The notes: generated by a model from the letters alone, not told the origin. Shown: positions 41,682 through 51,727, counted from the first letter of the stretch. The stretch is DNA of 64,000 nt from JAYPHU01 sp964611435 (GCA_964611435.1 CAZSXT010000018.1:1-64000), one strand, 5' to 3'. Numbers and translations: made by a program.

Positions 41682-42407
41682 ATGGCGACCTTTGTGCTGA
41701 TTCATGGGGCGTTTCACGGCGCCTGGTGCTGGGAGCGGGTGACGCCGTTGTTTCAGGCAAAAGGCCACCGGGTGTTCGCCCCCGACATGCCGGGCCAGGG
41801 CGACGATGATGCCGATCTGCGCACGGTCACGCTCGACGATTACATGACCCGCATCGGCGTGGTGCTAAGCCAGGTGGAGGAACCGGCGATCCTGGTCGGG
41901 CACTCCCTGGGCGGCATCAGCATCACCCAGGCGGGCGAAATTTACACCGGCCAGATCGCCAAGCTGGTCTATCTGACCGCCTTTATCCCCGCCAATGGCG
42001 AAAGCCGCGCGAGTATGCAGATCGCCCAGTCGCCGCCGGCGTCGGCCGGCAGCCGAGAGGTTTCTGCCGACGGCACCTCTATGTCGTTCAAGGACGAGGC
42101 CATCGGTCCCATTTTCTATAACGATTGCGATGAGGAGACGCTGACCTGGGTGAAAACCCGGCTGAAACCCCAGGCCACGGCGATCTCCAACGCACCCGTT
42201 CAGACGACGGCAGAGAAATGGGGCTCGATCCCCCGCGCCTTTATCGCCTGCACCCTGGATCAGGCGATCCCGCTGGAACAGCAGCAGGCCTGCTGGGAAC
42301 GTTATCCGTGTGATCCGGTGATCACCATGGAAACCAGTCATTCACCGTTCATGTCGCAGCCCGAAGCACTGGCCGGTCATCTGGACGATATCGCCGACGG
42401 GATTTAG
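41682..42407 (+). CDS. Alpha/beta hydrolase, hydroxynitrile lyase/EstC-like
   Basis: 241 residues. N-terminus TFVLIHGAFHGAWCWERV, Ser nucleophile in ILVGHSLGGISIT (near 83), Asp in CTLDQAIP and His in METSHSPFMSQPE are the hydroxynitrile lyase/methylesterase-like pattern. Bacterial members cleave simple esters. It follows ubiA by 12 bp with AGGAGGG at its start, so it is probably in that transcript, but a link to ubiquinone is not implied. Confidence 0.82.
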   Translation: MATFVLIHGAFHGAWCWERVTPLFQAKGHRVFAPDMPGQGDDDADLRTVTLDDYMTRIGVVLSQVEEPAILVGHSLGGISITQAGEIYTGQIAKLVYLTAFIPANGESRASMQIAQSPPASAGSREVSADGTSMSFKDEAIGPIFYNDCDEETLTWVKTRLKPQATAISNAPVQTTAEKWGSIPRAFIACTLDQAIPLEQQQACWERYPCDPVITMETSHSPFMSQPEALAGHLDDIADGI

Positions 42408-42506
42408 GGCAATGTTGCGCATTCCGGTGATTGAAAAACCGGGTCCGAGCCTGTAGAGACAGCGCCAATTCTTCAATCGACTATCCAAGATCAACAGGGG
42501 ATATCC

Positions 42507-43607
42507 ATGCTTTTCAAGTGCGACTCTCATCACGGCGCGGCCCACGCGCCGGCGGATCACAACCACGCCACCACGGTCACCGACGGCAAAAAACACTTCA
42601 CCGTTGATATCCATTGCCACATTCATGTGCCGGACGCGGACAAGATGCTGCAGCAGCTGTCCCCGGAAGACACCGGCCGGCTGATGGTGGACACCAACCC
42701 GATCACCGCCGAGATCAACAAGAAGCAGCAGGAAACCATCCTGCCGCAACTGACCGATTCATCCGTGCGTCTCGCCGATATGGACAAGCAGGGCATCGAC
42801 GTGCAGGCCATTTCCCCGTCGCCGTTCCACTACAATTACGGCTATCCGGCGGAGTTCGCCCGGGATACGTCCAAGGTGGTCAATGACCGGGTCGCCGAAG
42901 TTGTCGGCGAACATCCGGACCGGTTCGTCGGGCTGGGCACGGTGCCCCTGCAGGACGGCGACATGGCGGTGGCCGAGCTGGAGCGCTGCGTCAACGATCT
43001 GGGCTTCAAGGGCGTGGAGATTTCCACCAACGTGGCCGGTCAGGAACTGACCCGCGCCGGGCTGGAGAAATTCTTCGCCCGGGTCGAGGAGCTGGATGCG
43101 ATGATCTTCATGCATCCGATCGGCACCTCGTTTAAGGACCGGATGGACGATCACTATTTCCGTAACACGATCGGCCACCCGCTGGATTCGGCCGTGGCTG
43201 TCGGTCACCTGGTGTTTGACGGATATCTGGAGAAATATCCGGGGATCAAAATCTGCATCGCCCATGGCGGCGGCTATATCCCGGCGTACTACGGCCGGTT
43301 CGACCATCCGTATCATCTGCGGGACGATTGCCGGGTAAACATTTCCAAGGCGCCGACGGAATATATCCAGCAACTCTATTTTGACACGGTGGTCTTCACC
43401 GAGACCCAGTTGCGCCACATGATCGAAGTGTGGGGCGCCGATCACGTGGTGATGGGCACCGACTATCCGTACGACATGGCAGAGCCCGATCCGGTCGGCC
43501 ACGTCAATTCGGTGAAGGGCCTGAGCGATGATGACAAGGCGCTGGTCATGGGCGGCAACGCGGCCAAGCTGTTGAACATCGACGCGTCGGCCTTCTCCCG
43601 CTCTTAA
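42507..43607 (+). CDS. Amidohydrolase-2 (ACMSD-like) family protein
   Basis: 366 residues. An unusual His-rich N-terminus (residues 8-21) precedes the TIM-barrel, which starts VDIHCHIHVPD with the H-x-H metal ligands. Further ligands: H in MIFMHPIG, H in CIAHGGGYIP and D in MGTDYPYDM. This is the ACMSD/gamma-resorcylate decarboxylase superfamily, which removes carboxylates or hydrolyses ring lactones. Substrate not predictable. It converges on rmuC. Confidence 0.83.
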   Translation: MLFKCDSHHGAAHAPADHNHATTVTDGKKHFTVDIHCHIHVPDADKMLQQLSPEDTGRLMVDTNPITAEINKKQQETILPQLTDSSVRLADMDKQGIDVQAISPSPFHYNYGYPAEFARDTSKVVNDRVAEVVGEHPDRFVGLGTVPLQDGDMAVAELERCVNDLGFKGVEISTNVAGQELTRAGLEKFFARVEELDAMIFMHPIGTSFKDRMDDHYFRNTIGHPLDSAVAVGHLVFDGYLEKYPGIKICIAHGGGYIPAYYGRFDHPYHLRDDCRVNISKAPTEYIQQLYFDTVVFTETQLRHMIEVWGADHVVMGTDYPYDMAEPDPVGHVNSVKGLSDDDKALVMGGNAAKLLNIDASAFSRS

Positions 43608-43617
43608 GCTTTAGGAT

Positions 43618-44715
43618 TTAGCTCCCGCCGTCCTCGACCAAGCGCGGTCCAGGCGGCGGGGCAATCTCTTCGGCGGGGCTATCCTCACCCATCTCGATTT
43701 CGGTGATTTTCTCGCCCCGGCTGGTCACCTTGCCGGTGGATATGCGGATTTGCCGCAGGTCGTCTTCCGCTTGACCCATATGCCGTTGTAGTTTGTCGAC
43801 ACGGTCGTCCAGCCGGGTGACATCTTCCAGCATCTTCAGAACCTCTTCCTGAATAACGCCGGCCTGTTCCCGCATGTGAACGTCTTTAAGGACTGCGCGC
43901 ACGGTATTCAGTGTCGCCATCAGGGTGGTCGGTGAAACAATCCAGACTTTGGCCCGGAAGGAGCGCTCCACCACGTCGGGCAGGCTGGCGTGCAGTTCCG
44001 CATAGACGGCTTCCGAGGGCAGGAACATCAGGGCTGATTCCGCCGTTTCGCCGGGCACGATGTATCGCTCCGCGATATCCTGCACATGCTTTGTGACTGC
44101 TGCGCCAAAGGCTCTCAGCGCCCGCTGCTTGGCTTCGTCATCCTGGGCGTTGCGGAGCGCGTGATAGCTTTCCAGCGGAAACTTGGAGTCGATGACAATG
44201 GGCCCCGGCGGTTTGGGCAAATCCAACAGGCAGTCGGCTCGCCTTCCGTTACCGAGTTGTGCCTGGAAGCTGTACGCGTTGGGCGGCAGGATGCCGGAAA
44301 CCAGATCGTTCAACTGAATTTCCCCGAACGCGCCCCGGGCCTGTTTGTTGGAGAGAATGTCCTGCAGGCCCACCACCTGCTGGGAAAGATCGGTGATTTT
44401 CTGTTGGGCGGAATCGATTACCGCCAGGCGCTCGTGAAGCTCCTTAAGCGTCTTGCCGGTGCGCTCGGTCTGTTGTGTGAGCCCGTCGCCGAGGCGCTTG
44501 GAGAAGGTCTCCATCCGCTCGTTCATATCGGTTTGCGCTTGTTGCATGCGCCCGGAGAGCTCGGATTGAGAGGCCGACAGCCGCTCCGCCGTCTCCGAGA
44601 CTTGGGTCAGCCAGGCCAGGGCCTCGTTTCGCGCCTTGTCGCCTTTGAGGACGACCACGAACATGCCGATGACCATCAGGCCCAGAACAACAAGAAGAAT
44701 TGTCTGTAAGTCCAT
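43618..44715 (-). CDS. rmuC: DNA recombination protein RmuC
   Basis: 365 residues from ATG 44715 (MDLQTILLVVLGLMVIGMFV). An N-terminal helix (5-24) anchors it; a coiled coil (about 30-115, ending DILSNKQARGAFGEIQL) leads to the PD-(D/E)XK-like nuclease domain with DCLLDLPKPPGPIVIDSKFPLE near 160-185 and MFLPSEAVYAEL. Limits inversions at short repeats in E. coli. Normal domain order, somewhat short C-terminus. Confidence 0.92.
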   Translation of the reverse strand: MDLQTILLVVLGLMVIGMFVVVLKGDKARNEALAWLTQVSETAERLSASQSELSGRMQQAQTDMNERMETFSKRLGDGLTQQTERTGKTLKELHERLAVIDSAQQKITDLSQQVVGLQDILSNKQARGAFGEIQLNDLVSGILPPNAYSFQAQLGNGRRADCLLDLPKPPGPIVIDSKFPLESYHALRNAQDDEAKQRALRAFGAAVTKHVQDIAERYIVPGETAESALMFLPSEAVYAELHASLPDVVERSFRAKVWIVSPTTLMATLNTVRAVLKDVHMREQAGVIQEEVLKMLEDVTRLDDRVDKLQRHMGQAEDDLRQIRISTGKVTSRGEKITEIEMGEDSPAEEIAPPPGPRLVEDGGS

Positions 44716-44840
44716 GGCGGGAATCCTGCCCGAGTCGCAACCGCACTGCAACGGCGCATTTGCGACGGCCAGCCCGGCCTTGACCGGGGCCGGTCCCTGG
44801 CCTATCTCCTTGGCGACAGCGTGTAAATTCAGAGGTTTAA

Positions 44841-45362
44841 ATGGCGATTCTGCCGATCATTGTCGCGCCTGATCCCCGGCTCAAAGTTGAATGCGAGCCG
44901 GTCGAGGAGATCACGCCGGAGCTCCAGAAGCTCATGGACGATATGCTCGACACCATGTACGACGCGCCGGGCATCGGTCTGGCCGCGCCGCAGATCGGCG
45001 TAACCAAGCGTATTCTGGTGGCGGACGTCTCCAAAACCGAAGAGCGCGCGCCGCACAAGCTGATCAATCCGGAGATTCTCGCCGCCTCGGAAGAGCTTTA
45101 TGAGTACGAAGAGGGCTGCCTATCGCTGCCTGAGCAATATGCGGAGGTGACCCGGCCCAAACACGTGGTCATCGGCTATACGGACGAAAACGGCGATAAG
45201 AAAGAGCTGGAATGCGAAGGGCTCTTGGCCGTCTGCCTGCAGCACGAGATGGACCATCTGGACGGCATCCTGTTTGTCGATCACCTGTCCATGCTCAAGC
45301 GCAACGTGATCCTGCGCAAACTCCAAAAGTGGAAGAAAATGCAGCAGAAGGAGGCGGGTTGA
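44841..45362 (+). CDS. def: Peptide deformylase
   Basis: 173 residues. Removes the formyl group from nascent proteins. Motif 1 GIGLAAPQIG (near 43-52), motif 2 EGCLSLPEQ with the metal Cys (near 92-100), motif 3 QHEMDHLDG with the metal His pair and catalytic Glu (near 134-142). AGAGG 7 bases before ATG. First gene of def-fmt-truA. Confidence 0.97.
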   Translation: MAILPIIVAPDPRLKVECEPVEEITPELQKLMDDMLDTMYDAPGIGLAAPQIGVTKRILVADVSKTEERAPHKLINPEILAASEELYEYEEGCLSLPEQYAEVTRPKHVVIGYTDENGDKKELECEGLLAVCLQHEMDHLDGILFVDHLSMLKRNVILRKLQKWKKMQQKEAG

Positions 45363-45378
45363 TTTCCCGCCCGAGATA

Positions 45379-46305
45379 ATGACACAGCCGCTGCGGCTCG
45401 CCTTTATGGGCACCCCCGATTTTTCCGTCCCCGTCCTGACGGCATTAATTGATGCCGGGCATGATGTCGCCGCCGTCTACTGCCAACCGCCCCGAGCCGC
45501 GGGCCGGGGCCAGAAGGAACGGTTGTCACCCGTCCATGCGGCGGCCGAGGACCGCGGGATTGAGGTGCGCACGCCCGTGAATTTCAAATCAGAAGACGAC
45601 GTGGCCGCGTTTACGGCGCTGGAGTTGGATGTGGCGGTGGTGGCGGCTTACGGGTTGATCCTACCGGCGGCGATCCTGGACGCCCCGAAGATGGGCTGTC
45701 TCAATGTGCACGCGTCCTTGTTGCCCCGCTGGCGGGGGGCCGCGCCCATTCAGCGGGCGATCCTGGCCGGTGACGGGGAAACCGGGGTCACCATCATGCA
45801 GATGGACGAGGGCCTGGATACGGGCGACATGTTGTTGAAAGAGAGCCTGCCGATTTCATCCGATACCACCGCCGGTAGTCTGCATGACGCACTCTCCGAG
45901 ATGGGCGCGGGCTTGATCGTCGAGGCGCTGGCGGGTCTCAGCGCTGGTGAGATCACGCCGATCCCTCAGCCCGAGGACGGGGTCACTTATGCGCAGAAGA
46001 TCGACAAGGCGGAAAGCCGGATCGATTGGGCCAATTCCGCGGCGGAGATCGACCGGCAAATCCGCGCCTTTGCGCCCTGGCCCGGCGCTTGGTTTGAACA
46101 CGAAAAGACCCGGATCAAAATATTGGCGGCCACGCCGATCTCAAGCTCGGGTAAACCTGGCGCCCTCTTGGATGATGCGTTGACGGTGGCCTGTGGGGAG
46201 GGCGCAATATCGATCAGCCGTTTGCAGCGCGCCGGCAAAGGGCCGATGACCGCCGGGGAGTTCCTCAAAGGCTATGACCTGCCCGCTGGCACAGTGTTGG
46301 CGTAA
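45379..46305 (+). CDS. fmt: Methionyl-tRNA formyltransferase
   Basis: 308 residues. N-terminal formyltransferase domain (MGTPDFSVPVL, and the catalytic block NVHASLLPRWRGAAPIQRAI near 112-131) and C-terminal OB-like tRNA-binding domain (about 205-305). Makes fMet-tRNA for initiation; paired with def 16 bp upstream, which removes the same group. Confidence 0.97.
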   Translation: MTQPLRLAFMGTPDFSVPVLTALIDAGHDVAAVYCQPPRAAGRGQKERLSPVHAAAEDRGIEVRTPVNFKSEDDVAAFTALELDVAVVAAYGLILPAAILDAPKMGCLNVHASLLPRWRGAAPIQRAILAGDGETGVTIMQMDEGLDTGDMLLKESLPISSDTTAGSLHDALSEMGAGLIVEALAGLSAGEITPIPQPEDGVTYAQKIDKAESRIDWANSAAEIDRQIRAFAPWPGAWFEHEKTRIKILAATPISSSGKPGALLDDALTVACGEGAISISRLQRAGKGPMTAGEFLKGYDLPAGTVLA

Positions 46306-46310
46306 CCGCC

Positions 46311-47048
46311 ATGGCCCGCTTCAAGCTCACCCTGGAATATGACGGCGGCGGTTTTGTCGGCTGGCAGCGCCAGACTAATGGCCTCTCCGTGCAACAGGTT
46401 GTCGAGGAAGCGTTTCAGAAATTCTGCGGTGAAGACATCACAACCCATGTGGCGGGCCGCACCGACGCGGGTGTACACGCCACTGGCCAGGTGTGTCATG
46501 CTGATGTCGCCAAAGAGACCGACGCCGACACGGTGCGCGATGCGCTCAATTTCCATGTGAAGCCCCATGCGGTCAGCGTGCTGGCGGTGGAGGAAGTCTC
46601 CGACGAATTCCATGCCCGCTTCTCCGCCACATCCCGGGCCTACACGTATAAAATTATCAATCGCCGCCCGCCGCCGGCCATCGGCGCGGGGCTGGTCTGG
46701 TGGGTGCCCCAGGACCTGGACGCGGACGCCATGCACGCGGGCGCGCAGCACCTCCTCGGCAATCATGATTTCTCCACCTTCCGGGCCGCCGGGTGTCAGG
46801 CGGATAGTCCGGTGAAGACCTTGGATGAACTGACCGTTGAACGGGACGGTGAGTATATTCTGATCCACGCCAAGGCCCGGTCGTTCCTCTATCATCAGGT
46901 GCGCAATATGGTGGGTTCGCTAAAGCTGGTGGGCGAGGGCAAATGGCCGGCGGATAAGATGGCCGACGCGCTGGCGGCGTGTGACCGGTCGGCGGGCGGT
47001 CCCACCGCGCCGCCGCAAGGGTTGTATCTGACCCGTGTGACCTACTAA
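46311..47048 (+). CDS. truA: tRNA pseudouridine(38-40) synthase
   Basis: 245 residues. Catalytic Asp in AGRTDAGVHATGQV (near 50), also LEYDGGGFVGWQRQ at the N-terminus and FLYHQVRNMVGSL near 195. Starts 5 bp after fmt. Its stop overlaps the stop of the convergent MFS gene by 4 bp. Confidence 0.96.
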   Translation: MARFKLTLEYDGGGFVGWQRQTNGLSVQQVVEEAFQKFCGEDITTHVAGRTDAGVHATGQVCHADVAKETDADTVRDALNFHVKPHAVSVLAVEEVSDEFHARFSATSRAYTYKIINRRPPPAIGAGLVWWVPQDLDADAMHAGAQHLLGNHDFSTFRAAGCQADSPVKTLDELTVERDGEYILIHAKARSFLYHQVRNMVGSLKLVGEGKWPADKMADALAACDRSAGGPTAPPQGLYLTRVTY

Positions 47049-48673
47049 CCGGGTTTTCTCGAAGGCGGGGCCACCAGGTGGCGGGCCCGGGGCCGTTCCG
47101 GTTGCAACGTGTATTGCAAGGCGTTTTGTTCGATGGAGATATCGGCTTCGGTAACCCGGTGATGCTGGCGTTCATGTTCCAGCCAGGATTCCACCAGGAA
47201 ATATTCCACATACGTCCCTGGTTCTTCGATATCCTCGAAGATGCCCCAGGCGTAGGCGCCGTCCCGTTTACGGGTTTCGCCGTAATCCTTCATGGCGGCC
47301 AGGAACGGCTCCGCATTGGCCGGGTCGATCTTGTATTCCACGGTGACCATGACCGGGCCCCGGTCATCTTCCACGTCCTCCGCCACGTTGGGAACGGTCC
47401 AGTGCATGGTCGGGGTCAGATCGATATTGGCGTCCTCCGGCAGCTTCCAGCGCCAGGTCGCCGGGATGGCGAAAAAGGCGCCCGCCGCCGCCAACAATAA
47501 TGCCGTTGGAATACCCCAGATATCGGCGAGGTTTCCCCAGACCACGCTGGCCCCGGCCATGGAGCCGAAATAGACCGCGATCATCACCGACAGGCCTCGC
47601 GCCCGCACCCATTCCGGTAGCGCAATCTGCGCAGCCACATTGAGGGTCGAGAGAACCGTTAGCCACGCCGCGCCGGCCAGCATGCTGGCCAGGACGCCTA
47701 GGATTTGGTTCTTGGAGACGGCAAAGATCACAAGAACCAGGGCGGTGCCCAGGCTGCCTAACGCCACCACCCGGTTCGCGCCGAGCCGGGTGCGGAGCAT
47801 CGGCAGGGCGAGCGCCGCCAGCACCGCGCCCAGGCCGATCCCGCCCATCAAATAGCCGTAATATGATGCGCCGCCCCGCAGGAGATCACGGGCGATCAAG
47901 GGCAGCAGCGCCCAATAGCACGTGGCGAAAATGAAAAAGCCGCTCGCCCGGATCAGCGTGCTACGGAGCGGCTGGCTCGATTTGGCGTAGCGGAGCCCGG
48001 CGCGCATGGCGGTGAAAAACCGTTCTCCCGGCAAGTGGTTATCTTCTTTCGTGTCCGGCGTCCACCAGATCAAAATCGCGATCACGAACAGGAAGCTGAC
48101 GGCGTTGATGACGAACGGCGCCCAAATGCCGACCGCCACCATCAGTAAGCCGCCGACAGCGGGGCCGATGGCGCGGCTGATGTTGATCCCGACGCTGTTG
48201 AGCGCGATGGCCTGCTGTAGTTCGGCGCGGGGTACGAGCTGCGGGATAATGGCCTGCCAGGCCGGCGCGATGAAGGCCGCCCCGGTGCCCATGGCGAGCG
48301 TGAAGAGCAACAGCCACACCGGACTGATTGCATCTAGGATAACCACAGCACCCAAGACCGCCGCTGTCAGACACAGCGCGATCTTGATCCCGACAATCAG
48401 CCGGCGGCGATCGACGATGTCGGCCAACGCGCCTGCCGGCAGGGCAAATAGAAAAACCGGCAGGGTCGTCGCCGCCTGCACGGACGCGACCAAGACGGGC
48501 GACGAGGTCAGAGTCGTCATCAGCCAGCCCGCCGCCACATCGTGCATCCAGGTGCCCACGTTGGAGATCACGATGCCCGTCCACAATAACGCGAACACGT
48601 TGTGCCGGAAGGGGCTCCACGGTGAGGCCGTTTGGGGCGGCGGCGTTTGCATGTTGGTTTCGGTGGTGGTCAC
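47045..48673 (-). CDS. MFS transporter, MFS_3 (EntS-like) with C-terminal ABM-like domain
   Basis: 542 residues. Twelve helices over about 20-410 (PFRHNVFALLWTGIVISNVG at the start; LVPRAELQQAIALNSVGINI in the central region), the MFS_3 group that includes enterobactin exporter EntS. From about 430 a soluble alpha/beta barrel domain (MVTVEYKIDPANAEPFLAAM) like small monooxygenases follows; this fusion is common in the group. Substrate unknown. Divergent from the SLC13 gene. Confidence 0.85.
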   Translation of the reverse strand: MTTTETNMQTPPPQTASPWSPFRHNVFALLWTGIVISNVGTWMHDVAAGWLMTTLTSSPVLVASVQAATTLPVFLFALPAGALADIVDRRRLIVGIKIALCLTAAVLGAVVILDAISPVWLLLFTLAMGTGAAFIAPAWQAIIPQLVPRAELQQAIALNSVGINISRAIGPAVGGLLMVAVGIWAPFVINAVSFLFVIAILIWWTPDTKEDNHLPGERFFTAMRAGLRYAKSSQPLRSTLIRASGFFIFATCYWALLPLIARDLLRGGASYYGYLMGGIGLGAVLAALALPMLRTRLGANRVVALGSLGTALVLVIFAVSKNQILGVLASMLAGAAWLTVLSTLNVAAQIALPEWVRARGLSVMIAVYFGSMAGASVVWGNLADIWGIPTALLLAAAGAFFAIPATWRWKLPEDANIDLTPTMHWTVPNVAEDVEDDRGPVMVTVEYKIDPANAEPFLAAMKDYGETRKRDGAYAWGIFEDIEEPGTYVEYFLVESWLEHERQHHRVTEADISIEQNALQYTLQPERPRARHLVAPPSRKPG

Positions 48674-48734
48674 CGGGGGCTCCTTGCAGGCGGGTTGATC
48701 CCTTCTGACATTGATTTAACAGGGCTGATCTGAA

Positions 48735-50180
48735 ATGTATCGTAAATATCCGGCGCGCCGGATGCCACCGCCTGAGAGTTTTTTCGTGATCCTTCTGAAA
48801 AGCCCGTCCAAGTCCATCTTTACGCTGACCCTGATTGGCTGCGTCATCCTGTTGGCGCTACCGGCGAATGATGCCGTAGAGCCGCTCGTTCTACGTTCGG
48901 CGGCGGTGATCCTGCTGGCCATCGGGCTGTGGTCGACGGCGGTAGTGCCGTCTTTCATGGGTTCGCTGATCTTTATGTTCGCCGCCATGGTCGCGGCCAT
49001 CGCGCCGGCCAATGTGGTGTTCTCCGGCTTTCATTCCGGCGCCATGTGGCTGGTGTTTGGCGGCTTGGTGGTGGGCCTTGGCGTAAAACGCTCCGGCCTA
49101 GATGTCCGGCTGGTGGAGGCGCTGCTGCACCGCATTCCAACCTCTTATGTGGGGACCATCTACGGCGTTTTCTGGGCGGCCTTTTCCCTGGCCTGGATCG
49201 TGCCGTCCGCCGCCGGCAGGGTGGCGCTGTTGGTGCCGATCATGCTGTCTCTGGCGGACAAATTGGGCTTTGCCGAGGGCTCCAAGGGGCGGGCAGGGCT
49301 CGTTCTCGCCGCCGCCATGGGCACCATGGCCCCGGCTTTCGCTATTCTGCCGTCTAATGTCCCGAATATGAGCCTGTTCGGCGCGGTGGAGAGTCTTTAC
49401 GGCATTCGCCTTACCTATACCGACTATTTGCTGCTAAATTTTCCGGTGATCGCCGTCGGCGCGTTGATCCTGTATCCGGCGCTGCTCTCGTTCATGTTCA
49501 AGGATACACCGGCGGCCCGGGAACAGAGCGTTGCCGCCACGCCCTGGAAAGAAGATGAGGTGCGCCTGTTGCTGATCGTCGCCGTGGCGCTGGTTCTCTG
49601 GATCACCGACACATTGCACGGCATCTCACCGGCCTGGGTGTCCCTGGGCGCGGCGCTGGTCTGCGTGGCCCCCCGGATCGGCATGCTGCCGCCGTCTGCG
49701 CTCGGCAAGGATATTGATTTTACACCGCTGTTGTTCCTGGCCGGCGTTATTGGCTTGGGCGGCGTGGCGACACACACCGGCGTCGGCAATCTGATTGCCG
49801 AGTTCCTGCTGACCAATGTGCCGCTGCACCATGGTCAGGACGGGGAGAATTTTGGCATCATCGCGGCGATCGCTACAGTGATTGGCCTGTTCACCACCAT
49901 GCCGGCGCAGCCCGCCATCATGGCCCCCATGGCCGAAGCCATGGCGCAAGCGTCAGGCTGGTCATTGATGAGTGTTTTGATGGCCCCGGTGGTCACCTGG
50001 ACCATGTTCCCGTTCTTCTATCAGGCGCCGCCCGTGGTCCTCGCCGTGGCGCTCGGCAACCTTCGCATCAGCTGGGTCATCAAGATGCTGGTGGCCTACA
50101 TGTTCATCAGCGCTGTGATCCTGCTGCCGCTGCATTTCCTGTGGGGGCAGTATCTCGGGTATTTCAAGGTGGCCGGATAG
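48735..50180 (+). CDS. SLC13/DASS-type anion:sodium symporter
   Basis: 481 residues, about 11-12 helices. Two related halves with the inverted-repeat ends ILPSNVPNMSLFGAVESLYG and TTMPAQPAIMAPMAEAMAQAS, where DASS proteins have S/T-N-T or related motifs. Family members take up dicarboxylates, citrate or sulfate with sodium. The SNT motif is altered (SNV, AQP), so the ion coupling is uncertain. Converges on the GST gene. Confidence 0.8.
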   Translation: MYRKYPARRMPPPESFFVILLKSPSKSIFTLTLIGCVILLALPANDAVEPLVLRSAAVILLAIGLWSTAVVPSFMGSLIFMFAAMVAAIAPANVVFSGFHSGAMWLVFGGLVVGLGVKRSGLDVRLVEALLHRIPTSYVGTIYGVFWAAFSLAWIVPSAAGRVALLVPIMLSLADKLGFAEGSKGRAGLVLAAAMGTMAPAFAILPSNVPNMSLFGAVESLYGIRLTYTDYLLLNFPVIAVGALILYPALLSFMFKDTPAAREQSVAATPWKEDEVRLLLIVAVALVLWITDTLHGISPAWVSLGAALVCVAPRIGMLPPSALGKDIDFTPLLFLAGVIGLGGVATHTGVGNLIAEFLLTNVPLHHGQDGENFGIIAAIATVIGLFTTMPAQPAIMAPMAEAMAQASGWSLMSVLMAPVVTWTMFPFFYQAPPVVLAVALGNLRISWVIKMLVAYMFISAVILLPLHFLWGQYLGYFKVAG

Positions 50181-50183
50181 TCT

Positions 50184-50825
50184 TTACGGTTTTCCCAGTT
50201 TGGCGCTCGGCCGGGCGTTCACGAGTTCATACCAGCGCGCGGTGTTCGTATGCACCGTTTCATCCCAGGGCAGGCCCATGCGGGTAGTGAAATCCAAACT
50301 GATCTGCGCGGTGATGTCGGCAACGGTGTAATAATCCGTGGCCACATACTCGCTTTCACCCAAGCGTTCGTTCAGGAAATTGTGGAAGTGGGCGACGCGC
50401 TTTTTGCCGCGCTCCGCCAGCTCAGGAATTTGATCGTGATTGACCGGCCCGGTGAGCCCCCGGCCCTCCATCCGTTTGACGGTGTTACGGAGATACTCCG
50501 CGCCGGCCAGGAAGCCGTCCCATTCCATCCGGTGTTCCCACATGGCGATGATGGCTTTTTCCTTTGGGTCCCGGCCCATCAGGGGCGGCTCCGGATAGGC
50601 CTCCTCCAGATAGCGGCAACAGGCGATGGACTCGCTGATGAGCGTGCCATCGTCCAGTTCCAGCACCGGGATCGTCCGCCATGGATTGATGGCCTTGAAA
50701 TCGTCTTCAAGCTGGGCCCGGTTCATCAGGTCCACTTCGACGGTTTCAATCTCCAGGCCTTTCTCGGCGATGAAGATACGGACCCGGCGGGGGCTCGGCG
50801 CGGTGGCGCAGTCGTAAAAGCGCAT
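50184..50825 (-). CDS. Glutathione S-transferase family protein
   Basis: 213 residues. Thioredoxin-like N-terminal domain (MRFYDCATAPSPRRVRIFIAE) with the cis-Pro/ES pair (TIPVLELDDGTLISESIAC, near 50-70) that binds glutathione, helical C-terminal domain. Ser or Thr in the first loop rather than Tyr is likely catalytic. Lies 5 bp after the FAH-family gene in the same direction, a common pair in aromatic acid breakdown. Confidence 0.87.
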   Translation of the reverse strand: MRFYDCATAPSPRRVRIFIAEKGLEIETVEVDLMNRAQLEDDFKAINPWRTIPVLELDDGTLISESIACCRYLEEAYPEPPLMGRDPKEKAIIAMWEHRMEWDGFLAGAEYLRNTVKRMEGRGLTGPVNHDQIPELAERGKKRVAHFHNFLNERLGESEYVATDYYTVADITAQISLDFTTRMGLPWDETVHTNTARWYELVNARPSAKLGKP

Positions 50826-50830
50826 TCCTC

Positions 50831-51727
50831 TTACTCCACTGTGTTCTCAATCGCGCCGATGGGGTCGATATTCACCCGCACCACGTCGCCCTTTTGTAGG
50901 AACACCGGCGGCTTAAAGCCGATGCCGACGCCCACCGGCGTGCCGGTCACGATGATGTCGCCGGGCAGCATGGTAATGCCGGCGGAAATGGTCTCGATCA
51001 GGGTCGGAATATCAAAGATCAGTGCGGAACAGGACGAATCCTGACGCCGCTCCCCATTCACATCCGTCGTCAGGTGGAACGTATCCGGGTGGCCGGCTTC
51101 GTCCGCGGTGAGGATGCAGGGGCCCATCGGGCAGTATCCATCCAGCCCCTTGCCGATGAACCATTGCTTGTGCTGATGCTGTAGGGTGCGGGCGGTCACA
51201 TCGTTGCTGGTGGAATAGCCATAGACATAGTCGAAGGCCTCGTCCTTTCTGATGCCACGTCCCTCCTTGCCGATGATCACCGCCAATTCCCCTTCATAGT
51301 CGGTGGAATTGCTGTGATCCAAATAGGACGGGATCGGATCAAAGGGGCCGGACATGCTGGTCGTCGCCTTGGTGAAAATGATCGGGTCATCCGGCACGGC
51401 GGTTGCGCCGGAGGTCGCATCGAAGCCGGAATCATGAAACTCCTGGGCATGTTCGTGATAGTTCCGGCCCACCGCCATAATGTCGCGGATCGGATTGGGG
51501 ATAGGCGATTTCAGGGTCACGTCGGCGAGCACCACCTTGGCGTCATCCCCGGCGGCGGCGATCGCGGTGGCCGCCTGATCCAGACCGGGCTGACCCAGAC
51601 GAATAAACGACAGCATGTCGCCGGGTAGACCGGCATCGGCCTTGGTAAAATTCACGATTGTGCCGGAGTCCTGGTCCAGCGCGCCAATATGACCCGCGCC
51701 GTCTTGGGTAAATGTTACAAGTCTCAT
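50831..51727 (-). CDS. Fumarylacetoacetate hydrolase family protein
   Basis: 298 residues. C-terminal FAH domain from about 75: MAVGRNYHEHAQEF, STDYEGELAVIIGKEGRGI with the metal Glu-x-Glu, ITVG-like IIVTGTPVGVGIGF near 263. These enzymes cleave or decarboxylate beta-diketo acids in aromatic degradation. With the neighbouring GST (often a maleyl-pyruvate isomerase) it could end a gentisate-like route, but that is speculation. Confidence 0.87.
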   Translation of the reverse strand: MRLVTFTQDGAGHIGALDQDSGTIVNFTKADAGLPGDMLSFIRLGQPGLDQAATAIAAAGDDAKVVLADVTLKSPIPNPIRDIMAVGRNYHEHAQEFHDSGFDATSGATAVPDDPIIFTKATTSMSGPFDPIPSYLDHSNSTDYEGELAVIIGKEGRGIRKDEAFDYVYGYSTSNDVTARTLQHQHKQWFIGKGLDGYCPMGPCILTADEAGHPDTFHLTTDVNGERRQDSSCSALIFDIPTLIETISAGITMLPGDIIVTGTPVGVGIGFKPPVFLQKGDVVRVNIDPIGAIENTVE

